Shown: in pieces, positions 1 through 5,228 of the stretch
Position numbering within the stretch: the first letter of the stretch is position 1
How the letters are laid out: every line of letters begins with the position of its first letter
Source: Chitinophagaceae bacterium
GTDB taxonomy: Bacteria; Bacteroidota; Bacteroidia; Chitinophagales; Chitinophagaceae
Reading direction: 5' to 3'
DNA length: 5,228 nt
NCBI GenBank assembly: GCA_947459455.1
Contig: CANHEC010000203.1
Span: forward strand, 1 to 5,228
Translations under genes and position numbers: made by a program
The notes under the pieces: model-generated
Seen by the model: the letters and a program-made list of their open reading frames with translations, nothing else
Told to the model about the DNA's origin: nothing
Databases searched by the model: none

Positions 1-1727
1 AAAAACTCTACGGTTCGCAGCCGCTCCAGCGGTCTGAAATTGGACCCCACCTGCTCAAACCTTGCCGCCGATTGCCACTCCAGCCACTGGCCATTTCGCT
101 TAAAGCGTCGCTGATCCTTCAGGCCCAGTTTCCAGCCTAAGCCGGCATCGTTTTGCTGGTCTTTGGCCGAAAAAGTATTGACATCGGTATTGCTCAGGCC
201 GGCATCTACCTCGGCCATAGTATAAGCCGACAGGCGATAGTGTGCCGCCACCGTCAGCATTTGTTGCTTTTTGGGCGTTACCAAAAAAGCCACAGGCTCG
301 TAGCTGCCCTGCGGCTGTCCACCCACAGGCGCTACCCATTCATACACTTTTCCATTGGCCGCATTCAGCAACGGCCGGTAGTTGCCCCTGCCCTGCCCCA
401 CCTCGGTGAAACTGAGGGTAAAAACTGCCGTATCGTACACCGGCTGGTACCTGAAAATGCGATAGGGCGTGCCTGCCACCACGGTATCTCGCTGCACGTA
501 TTGTATACGGCCGGCATTAAAGCTATCACGGGTAGCCACGGGGTAAAAGGCCCGCCCGATGCTATCGCCAATCTCAGACAAAAACTGGCGCTGAGCTAGG
601 TCTAATGTTTGGTTGATAGGCGAGTTTTTAGCGTCGGCATTGCTGTAGGCGGCTACCGTCAGCTTCCATTTATCGGTCTTTTCAAACGACTGCGAACCGT
701 ACAACAGGGTATTCAAAAAATTACGGTCAGCGTACTCAAACTCCACCTGTATCCGCTTGTCTTTGTTGATCAGCTGCCGCGGCGTGAAGCTAATCTCGGC
801 TGTATTGTAGTTGATGATATAGTCCCGGTCTTCACCGCGTTGCAGCAGCACACCATCAATAAACACCCGCTCGGTACCAGCCAGTATTACAAAAAACAAC
901 TCGTTGTTGGCTCCCCGCAGCCTGTACGGCCCCTGGTTGCCCTCCTGACCAAAAAATACATTGCGGGTAAACTTGCCCTTGGCAATGGCACCACTAACAA
1001 ATGACGATGCCTGCACCTGCTTATTCAGTTGGTAGCGGGTTTCATATGAAAGACCTTGCTGCCGCTTGAAATAGCTCATGAAGTAGCTGGGCTGCTGCCT
1101 AACATCAATATCACCCAGGCTCAGGGTCCAACCCCGTTTTCTAAACTGCAGCCAAATACGGTCAAACTCGTTCAGTTGCTGCGTAGTGCCATCTGGCTGA
1201 ATGGGTATATTGTTGTCGGTAATGGCTGCCGTCAGCTCGATACTATCGCCCAGCATCCCACTGATCTGCAGGTTGAAAAGCGAATTCACCACGGCATCCT
1301 GCGCATTGCCAAAACTGAGGCTGCGACCAAAACTGCCGGTGTAGGTGAGGTTGCCCAGGTTGCCAAAAGAGCGGCCGGCAGCTTTTTTAGCAGTGCCCGG
1401 CGCCGCCCTGAAAAAGTTGGACACACTATCGTAGCGATAGCGGTAAGCCAGGCCGCCCGATGCAAACGGAAACACCCGGTACTGCACCCACACACTATCT
1501 GCTGTCGGCGACCGACGCCACTGCAAGGTGGCTGTACCCGCATCCAACAGGTAGTGGCTGCTATCGGCGCCCATCACGCGCAGGCTACCCGGCACTATTG
1601 CCAACGAATCGAGGCGAACCACAGCCGGCTGGGTCGGAATCTTTTTGGTGCGCAGGTTCGATTGGCCGCTGGCGACACCTCCCCAGGCCAGCATACAGGC
1701 AATTAGTATGGTAATGAAACGCAACAA
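1..1727 (-). CDS. Large exported beta-rich surface/outer-membrane protein, N-terminal part (partial)
   Basis: The open frame runs off the left edge without a stop, leaving 575 N-terminal residues. I do not know its function. It reads as one of the large Bacteroidota hypothetical surface proteins. From a TTG start at 1727 it begins MLRFITILIACMLAWGG, followed by ASG-Q at residues 19-22, a plausible signal peptidase I site. After that come alternating polar and aromatic segments typical of beta-strands. Family-like landmarks are SFGNAQD (138-144), DNNIPIQPDG (171-180), EFDRIWLQF (187-195), GDIDVRQQPSYFMSYFK (205-221) and a block at about 286-317 with VFIDGVLLQRGEDRDY. No ATG lies in frame upstream of residue 12 before the TAA at 1814-1812. 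Other possible starts are TTG at 1760 (586 residues in view, with a possible lipobox LIAC) and ATG at 1694, which would lose most of the signal peptide. Location at the cell envelope is inferred from the signal peptide and composition. It lies downstream of the ABC-F gene but is separated from it by a terminator. Confidence 0.85.
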   Translation of the reverse strand, partial: MLRFITILIACMLAWGGVASGQSNLRTKKIPTQPAVVRLDSLAIVPGSLRVMGADSSHYLLDAGTATLQWRRSPTADSVWVQYRVFPFASGGLAYRYRYDSVSNFFRAAPGTAKKAAGRSFGNLGNLTYTGSFGRSLSFGNAQDAVVNSLFNLQISGMLGDSIELTAAITDNNIPIQPDGTTQQLNEFDRIWLQFRKRGWTLSLGDIDVRQQPSYFMSYFKRQQGLSYETRYQLNKQVQASSFVSGAIAKGKFTRNVFFGQEGNQGPYRLRGANNELFFVILAGTERVFIDGVLLQRGEDRDYIINYNTAEISFTPRQLINKDKRIQVEFEYADRNFLNTLLYGSQSFEKTDKWKLTVAAYSNADAKNSPINQTLDLAQRQFLSEIGDSIGRAFYPVATRDSFNAGRIQYVQRDTVVAGTPYRIFRYQPVYDTAVFTLSFTEVGQGRGNYRPLLNAANGKVYEWVAPVGGQPQGSYEPVAFLVTPKKQQMLTVAAHYRLSAYTMAEVDAGLSNTDVNTFSAKDQQNDAGLGWKLGLKDQRRFKRNGQWLEWQSAARFEQVGSNFRPLERLRTVEF

Positions 1728-1830
1728 AACTGTTTTCGGTATGGGCCGGCCGCCCTGCAAACCAGCCCCATGCCCCGGCGCAATATACTGAACGCCCTCA
1801 GGCTGCTTTTGTTATGTCGGTGCAGCATGC

Positions 1831-1863
1831 AAAAGCGGCTGATCGAGGTAGATCAGCCGCTTT
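1831..1863 (-). terminator. Intrinsic terminator of the ABC-F gene
   Basis: A perfect 13-bp inverted repeat pairs 1832-1844 (AAAGCGGCTGATC) with 1851-1863 around a 6-base loop. On the minus strand the stem is followed by four T residues (1834-1831), counting the last three stem bases. It begins 27 bases after the ABC-F stop codon, as expected for a rho-independent terminator of that gene, and it separates that gene from the surface-protein gene on the same strand. The T tract is short, but the stem is strong. Confidence 0.82.
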
Positions 1864-1890
1864 CCATTATTAAAATAGTGTCTGCCATCA

Positions 1891-3525
1891 TCAGGCGGGC
1901 ACACCATACATCTCCTCTCGCAACGCATGCACCCGGCTATCCTGTAGGTATTCGTCAAAGGTCATCAGGCGGTCAATAATGCCTGTCGGCGTTAGCTCAA
2001 TGATCCGGTTGGCGGTCGTTTCCATAAACGTATGGTCATGGCTGGTCAGCAGCACCACCCCTTTAAAGTCTACGCACTGTTCGTTAAAGGCCTGGATGCT
2101 TTCCAGGTCAAGGTGGTTGGTCGGCTGGTCCAGCACCACACAGTTAGGGTTTTGCAGCATCATGCGGCTCAGCATGCAGCGTACCTTTTCGCCTCCACTC
2201 AGCACGTTCACCTTCTTTTGTATATCGTCGCCGCTAAACAGCATTTTGCCCAAAAAGCCCCTCAGGAAAGGCTCATCGGCATCCGTCACGTGTTCGGGCA
2301 CAAACTGGCGCAGCCAGTCCATCATGGGCAGGCCTTCCTTAAAAAACTCATTGTTTTCCAGCGGCAGATAAGCCTTGGTAATGGTGGTACCCCACTCATA
2401 TTTGCCCGCATCGGCCGTCGCATTGCCGTTGATGATCTCAAAAAACTGCGTCACCGCCAGCGGGTCGCGGCTGTAAAAAGCAATCTTTTCACCTTTCTGC
2501 ACGCTAAAAGTCACCTGGTCAAACAACCGGCGGCCGTCTATGCTTTTACGCAGGCCTTCTACGTTCAGTATTTGGTTACCCACTTCACGCAATGGCTGGA
2601 AGATGATACCAGGATAGCGCCTGTTGCTGGGCTCAATCTCCTCAATGGTCAGCTTTTCCAAGGCCTTTTTACGGCTGGTAGCCTGCTTGCTTTTGCTGGC
2701 ATTGGCACTAAATCGGGCTATGAAATCCAGCAGCGCCTGGCGTTTTTCCTCAATTTTCTTGTTCTTATCGCTCAGCTGACGGGCCATTAGCTGGCTACTT
2801 TCATACCAAAAGGTGTAGTTGCCGGTAAACACTTTGATCTTGGCACGGTCCACATCGGCCACGTGGGTACATACAGCATCCAAAAAGTGACGGTCGTGGC
2901 TCACTACCAGTACTATGTTTTCATAGTCAGCCAAAAAGTCTTCCAGCCAGCTAATGGTTTCAATATCCAGTCCATTGGTAGGTTCATCCAGCAGCAGTAT
3001 GTCGGGGTTTCCAAACAGCGCCTGCGCCAGCAGTACCCGTACTTTCAGGTTGCCCGGTATGTCCTTCATCAGGCTTTGATGGTATTCTTCCTTCACGCCC
3101 AGGCTGCTCAGCAATGCAGCGGCATCACTTTCGGCGGTGTAGCCGCCCATTTCGCCAAACTCGGCCTCCAGTTCACCTGCCCGCATGTAGTCTGCCTCAG
3201 TTGCATCGGGGTCGGCGTAAATGGCGCCCTTCTTGTGCATCACGTCCCACATTACTTTGTGGCCCATCAGCACAGTATTCAGCACGGTTTGCTCATCAAA
3301 TTCAAAGTGGTTTTGCCGCAATACCGCCAGGCGTTCGCCGGCCGATATTTCAACGGAGCCTTTGTTAGGCTCTATTTCGCCACTCAAAATTTTCAAAAAA
3401 GTCGACTTACCCGCCCCGTTGGCACCAATCACGCCATAGCAGTTACCCTTCGTAAAGTTGATATTTACTTCGTCGAATAGCACCCGCTTGCCGTAGGCCA
3501 GCGTCACATTTTTTACACTAATCAT
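1891..3525 (-). CDS. ABC-F family ATP-binding protein, YbiT-like, with degenerate second ATPase domain
   Basis: This encodes 544 residues with two ABC ATPase domains and no membrane segment, so it is a cytosolic ABC-F protein. The family acts on the ribosome at the E site and modulates translation. The nearest relative I recognise is E. coli YbiT, shown by the N-terminal layout, the signature-1 region IPGNLKVRVLLAQAL (156-170) and the linker RFSANASKSKQATSR (271-285). Domain 1 is intact: Walker A GANGAGKST (34-42), Walker B with D180-E181, and H-switch H210. The inter-domain linker spans about 235-300. Domain 2 keeps a canonical LSGGEKVR (442-449) and H496, but its Walker A position reads SRDPLAVTQ (352-360), with lysine replaced by V358, and its Walker B glutamate is Q467 (LDQPTNHLD). 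The ATG at 3525 is chosen because homology begins there and it sits just below a promoter; the frame is open for at least 94 more codons upstream, but that part is GC-rich with no family similarity. Antibiotic-resistance ABC-F proteins are an alternative but fit less well. Confidence 0.96.
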   Translation of the reverse strand: MISVKNVTLAYGKRVLFDEVNINFTKGNCYGVIGANGAGKSTFLKILSGEIEPNKGSVEISAGERLAVLRQNHFEFDEQTVLNTVLMGHKVMWDVMHKKGAIYADPDATEADYMRAGELEAEFGEMGGYTAESDAAALLSSLGVKEEYHQSLMKDIPGNLKVRVLLAQALFGNPDILLLDEPTNGLDIETISWLEDFLADYENIVLVVSHDRHFLDAVCTHVADVDRAKIKVFTGNYTFWYESSQLMARQLSDKNKKIEEKRQALLDFIARFSANASKSKQATSRKKALEKLTIEEIEPSNRRYPGIIFQPLREVGNQILNVEGLRKSIDGRRLFDQVTFSVQKGEKIAFYSRDPLAVTQFFEIINGNATADAGKYEWGTTITKAYLPLENNEFFKEGLPMMDWLRQFVPEHVTDADEPFLRGFLGKMLFSGDDIQKKVNVLSGGEKVRCMLSRMMLQNPNCVVLDQPTNHLDLESIQAFNEQCVDFKGVVLLTSHDHTFMETTANRIIELTPTGIIDRLMTFDEYLQDSRVHALREEMYGVPA

Positions 3526-3552
3526 AGTACGATGGAAACAAAAATTGAGGCG

Positions 3553-3585
3553 CAAAGGTAACCAAAGCCCCCGGCATTTATCCAA
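3553..3585 (-). promoter_or_regulatory. Bacteroidota-type promoter of the ABC-F gene
   Basis: On the minus strand TACCTTTG (3560-3553) matches the Bacteroidota -7 consensus TAnnTTTG. A TTGG (3585-3582) lies 21 bases upstream, in place for the -33 element. The predicted transcription start is near 3547, giving a leader of about 20 bases before the ATG at 3525. No Shine-Dalgarno sequence is visible between them, which is normal for this phylum. This supports 3525 as the start codon and independent transcription from the upstream HTH-Fic gene. Confidence 0.65.
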
Positions 3586-3658
3586 CAGTTTTGGGGCTTT
3601 CAGCTGCCGGTGCAGGTATCGGCTGCAGTTCGGGCACCTGCGGGCTGCGCTACGCTCC

Positions 3659-3680
3659 GGCCCGGCATGCTGCCGGGGCC
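3659..3680. repeat. GC-rich palindrome, possible extragenic repeat
   Basis: GGCCCGGCA (3659-3667) and TGCCGGGGCC (3671-3680) form a hairpin with a TGC loop and one bulged G. The left flank (3640-3658) is also GC-rich and partly self-complementary. Neither strand has a T tract after the stem, so it does not look like a terminator. It may be a REP-like extragenic palindrome or an RNA structure, but only one copy is in the window, so its repeat nature is unproven. Confidence 0.35.
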
Positions 3681-3767
3681 AGGCCCTTCGGTTCCCGCAG
3701 CCCCTCATCAGTAGTGCACTTCTCAGCTGCCACGGCGCAGCCCATCCGGCTAAAGGCCCCGGTACAC

Positions 3768-3805
3768 ATAAAAGTGCCCGACACCCCCTGCGGGGCACCG
3801 GGCAC
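3768..3805 (-). terminator. Intrinsic terminator of the HTH-Fic gene
   Basis: GTGCCCG (3774-3780) and CGGGCAC (3799-3805) are inverted, with an inner CCCC/GGGG pair around a 4-base loop. In minus-strand RNA the three positions between these blocks form G-U wobble pairs, giving one continuous 14-bp stem; in plus-strand RNA they would be A-C mismatches. On the minus strand the stem is followed by TTTTAT (3773-3768). It begins 25 bases after the HTH-Fic stop codon. Stem, T tract and strand asymmetry all favour termination of the minus-strand transcript. Confidence 0.8.
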
Positions 3806-3830
3806 AAACAGCCGGTGGCGCCAGCTACAC

Positions 3831-4889
3831 CTACATCAGCGTCAGGTATTCCTCCATGTTCTGTTCTACAGCTTTGGCTACCAGCTTTCTAAATGGCAGC
3901 GTGTTACCGCGTACATGGGCTTCTTCCAAAGCCTCATAATATTCGAGGCGGTCGGTCAGGTCGCCTTTTATATTGGCTATGTAAAAGCCTCCCTGCATCA
4001 AAATCAGGTTCATCAGCAGGCGGCTGGTGCGGCCATTGCCATCCATAAAAGGATGAATACCTACCAGCATCAGGTGCATATCGGCAGCCAGCAGCACGGG
4101 GTGCAGCTTGTGCCGGTTTTCATGATAGTAGCTCAGCATTCGCTGCATTTCCATCGGCACATCAAAGTGAGGCGGCGGCACATGTTCGCTGCCGCTTATC
4201 CGCACTTCAGCCTGGCGGTACATGCCGGCCCAGCGCTTTTCTATCCCTTTCAGCACCAGGTAGTGCAGCTCTTTTATCAGCCCTTCCGATATGCGACTCC
4301 CTTTTTGCACCAGGCTTTCCAGGTATTCTACCGCCTCCTGGTGGTTTATCGCTTCCAGGTGCTCCCTTACCGATTTGCCGGCAATGGTGATGCCCTTGGC
4401 TACCACCAGCGCAGTTTCCTGCAGCGTCAGGGTATTGCCCTCTATCTTATTGCTGTGGTAGGTGTACCGTGTATGAAAAAATTCCCGCAGCCTTGTCAGT
4501 TGCGTTTCATCCAGCGGCTGCCGTGCTGCCACCTCCTTTCTTAGTTGGTTCAGGTGGGCCACCTCTTCGGCCAGCTCATCGGGGGTGCCACGCTGCTGCG
4601 GTATGTAGGCCTCTACACGCTCCATCACCAGGCTTGCCACTTCTTCAGCCATCTCAGGGTATTCCTCGAGTTCTCGCATCAGGCGGGCTGCCAGCCATTC
4701 ACGCTTAAGCATAGGCAGCTCAAGGCGTAGTTCCTCGGCCAGTTTAGGCAATAGGTCGCCCGACGGCATTCGCTCCCCGTTTTCTAACCGGCTCATCAGC
4801 GATGCGTCAATGTCCAGCGCCTGTGCCAACTCTCGTACCAGCATTTTATTGGCTATCCGGGCGTCTTTTATGATGACTGCGAACTTCAT
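3831..4889 (-). CDS. XRE-type HTH-Fic fusion protein, predicted class II self-inhibited Fic AMP-transferase
   Basis: This encodes 352 residues, probably cytosolic. Residues 5-58 look like an XRE/Cro-type helix-turn-helix (RELAQALDIDASLMSRLENG at 19-38). Residues 60-125 are charged and helical, likely a linker or dimer region. The Fic part follows, with the full active-site motif HPFMDGNGRTSR at 279-290: H279 is the predicted catalytic base, D283 the metal ligand, and N285, R287 and R290 bind the nucleotide. SNKIEG (146-151) fits the inhibitory motif [S/T]xxxE[G/N], with E150 expected to block ATP gamma-phosphate binding. Because this lies before the Fic core, the protein is a class II Fic enzyme that carries its own inhibitor. 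Fic enzymes usually transfer AMP from ATP to a hydroxyl side chain of a protein; the target here is unknown. The start is well fixed: an in-frame TAA sits one codon upstream of the ATG. No separate antitoxin gene is adjacent. The gene is probably autoregulated through the palindrome just upstream. Confidence 0.95.
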   Translation of the reverse strand: MKFAVIIKDARIANKMLVRELAQALDIDASLMSRLENGERMPSGDLLPKLAEELRLELPMLKREWLAARLMRELEEYPEMAEEVASLVMERVEAYIPQQRGTPDELAEEVAHLNQLRKEVAARQPLDETQLTRLREFFHTRYTYHSNKIEGNTLTLQETALVVAKGITIAGKSVREHLEAINHQEAVEYLESLVQKGSRISEGLIKELHYLVLKGIEKRWAGMYRQAEVRISGSEHVPPPHFDVPMEMQRMLSYYHENRHKLHPVLLAADMHLMLVGIHPFMDGNGRTSRLLMNLILMQGGFYIANIKGDLTDRLEYYEALEEAHVRGNTLPFRKLVAKAVEQNMEEYLTLM

Positions 4890-4896
4890 TCCTTAC

Positions 4897-4910
4897 TTTG
4901 TCATGACAAA
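4897..4910. promoter_or_regulatory. Palindromic operator candidate upstream of the HTH-Fic gene
   Basis: TTTGTCATGACAAA is a perfect 14-bp palindrome ending 8 bases before the ATG at 4889. A further GTCAT (plus strand 4915-4919) lies 7 bases outside the central GTCAT/ATGAC pair, so three half-sites cluster within 4899-4919. XRE-type dimers commonly bind such dyads. The site would straddle the predicted transcription start, so binding by the HTH domain of the gene's own product would be expected to repress it. This is inference from position and symmetry. Confidence 0.6.
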
Positions 4911-4914
4911 TTTA
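4907..4914 (-). promoter_or_regulatory. -7 promoter box of the HTH-Fic gene
   Basis: TAAATTTG on the minus strand is an exact match to the Bacteroidota -7 consensus TAnnTTTG. It implies a start of transcription near 4901 and a leader of only about 12 bases. The -33 element is weak: the nearest TTG is 15 bases upstream, closer than the usual 19-21. The last four bases of the box are shared with the palindrome at 4897-4910. Confidence 0.5.
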
Positions 4915-5019
4915 GTCATTTTCTACTTACAATTCATCCGCCCCCAAAATACCTACCGTTCCGGGCAAAAATCCGTTCGCCTGCTGCGGTCCTCAGTCGT
5001 TCTTGGCGCTATAAAAACT

Positions 5020-5187
5020 TCAAATGCCGCTGCTGGCAAGGCGATGCCCACAAGTGGTGAAGCACCACTGGCCTCCAGCATCGCTGCTGACATAGTTTAC
5101 CGCATTACCGCTTACTAAGCCGCCGTTGGCTGCAAAAGCAACTACGACTAAAAAACACAGCGATGCGATGCGATTTGGAAGGAGCAA
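5020..5187 (-). CDS. Possible small ORF with signal-peptide-like N-terminus (doubtful)
   Basis: A 55-codon frame starts at TTG (5187), follows an in-frame TAA and ends in TGA at 5022-5020. The translation begins MLLPNRIASLCFLVVVAFAA, which has the positive-then-hydrophobic profile of a signal peptide. The remainder is about 35 residues, rich in glycine and serine, with a C-x3-C pair (CFTTC). It has no ATG start, no recognised family and no visible promoter, and a perfect DNA hairpin lies inside it. It could be a small secreted peptide, a decayed gene end or chance. Confidence 0.2.
   Translation of the reverse strand: MLLPNRIASLCFLVVVAFAANGGLVSGNAVNYVSSDAGGQWCFTTCGHRLASSGI
5053..5069. repeat. 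Perfect 7-bp hairpin
   Basis: AGTGGTG (5053-5059) and CACCACT (5063-5069) are exact inverted repeats with a 3-base loop. No T tract follows on either strand, so a terminator is unlikely. It could be a protein-binding dyad or an RNA hairpin; its role is unknown. Confidence 0.3.
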
Positions 5188-5228
5188 GCTACATACCTCT
5201 TAAGCTGCCCCCAAGAAACACGCAGGTA

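Larger units (their letters stand above)
3526..3830. other. GC-rich intergenic spacer between HTH-Fic and ABC-F genes
   Basis: This 305-base gap holds the terminator of the HTH-Fic gene at its upstream end, the ABC-F promoter at its downstream end and a palindromic GC-rich core between them. Several frames stay open across it, but the translations are rich in arginine, cysteine and proline and resemble no family. I therefore see no gene in it. Confidence 0.6.
4915..5228. other. Upstream region without a convincing gene
   Basis: Apart from the HTH-Fic promoter zone at its left end, the doubtful 55-codon ORF and the short hairpin, I see no gene here. The only other long open frame, on the plus strand to 5118, begins antisense to the HTH-Fic gene and shows no family features. 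A short tandem repeat of CGATG (5161-5170) is present. At the right edge a plus-strand frame from ATG at 5163 stays open for 22 codons, too short to judge. Confidence 0.5.

Noticed and set aside
1056..1706. Plus-strand open frame of 216 codons
   Set aside because: It is antisense to the surface-protein fragment, which has a signal peptide and family-like blocks and is open for 575 codons.
1781..1787. TATATTG on the minus strand as a -7 box for the surface-protein gene
   Set aside because: It matches TAnnTTTG only partly, and there is no TTG at the required distance upstream.
2032..2790. Plus-strand open frame of 252 codons
   Set aside because: It lies wholly antisense to the ABC-F gene, whose motifs are unmistakable, and its translation has no domain features.
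3526..3807. An N-terminal extension of the ABC-F protein by 94 residues from an ATG at 3807
   Set aside because: The extension is Arg/Cys/Pro-rich with no family similarity, crosses two hairpins including a terminator, and covers the promoter. ABC-F homology starts exactly at the ATG at 3525.
3591..4544. Plus-strand open frame of 317 codons
   Set aside because: It is mostly antisense to the well-supported HTH-Fic gene, has no recognisable domain and is rich in His/Gln as expected of a reverse-strand shadow.
4810..5118. Plus-strand 102-codon frame that might encode an antitoxin for the Fic protein
   Set aside because: Its first part is antisense to the HTH region, it has no antitoxin-like motif, and the Fic protein already carries an inhibitory motif internally.
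5148..5228. Minus-strand frame open from the right edge to a TAG, possibly the end of another gene
   Set aside because: Only 26 codons are visible, with no recognisable sequence; a frame of that length occurs easily by chance.

Overview
The window looks like chromosomal DNA of a member of the Bacteroidota, most likely a Chitinophagaceae-type bacterium with about 50% GC. Three things point this way. The fragment at the left end belongs to a large surface-protein family typical of that phylum. The ABC-F protein has a degenerate second ATPase domain that I recall from Bacteroidota relatives. Two start regions carry a match to the phylum's -7 promoter box (TAnnTTTG), and neither has a well-spaced Shine-Dalgarno sequence. 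The genus assignment is inference; no rRNA or other decisive marker is present.

All three well-supported genes lie on the minus strand, so the window is read from right to left. At 4890-5228 is a stretch with no convincing gene; it holds a possible 55-residue signal-peptide-like ORF and a perfect short hairpin. Next is a gene for a 352-residue XRE-type HTH-Fic fusion (3831-4889). Its start is preceded by a 14-bp perfect palindrome that overlaps a -7 box, a layout expected for autorepression. The gene ends at a hairpin-plus-T terminator (3768-3805). A GC-rich spacer of about 300 bp follows, with a second palindrome and, at its downstream end, a good promoter for the next gene.

That next gene encodes a YbiT-like ABC-F translation factor (1891-3525, 544 residues). 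It also ends at a strong hairpin terminator (1831-1863). After a short spacer comes the N-terminal 575 residues of a large exported beta-rich protein (1-1727), which runs off the left edge of the window and probably starts at TTG.

The genes seem to be separately transcribed rather than one operon: each of the first two is followed by its own terminator, and two have recognisable upstream promoter elements. I see no functional pathway linking them. There is no mobile element, CRISPR array, tRNA or rRNA. The points most worth a second look are the self-contained HTH-Fic module with its overlapping operator and promoter, and the ABC-F protein whose second nucleotide site has lost both its Walker A motif and its catalytic glutamate.
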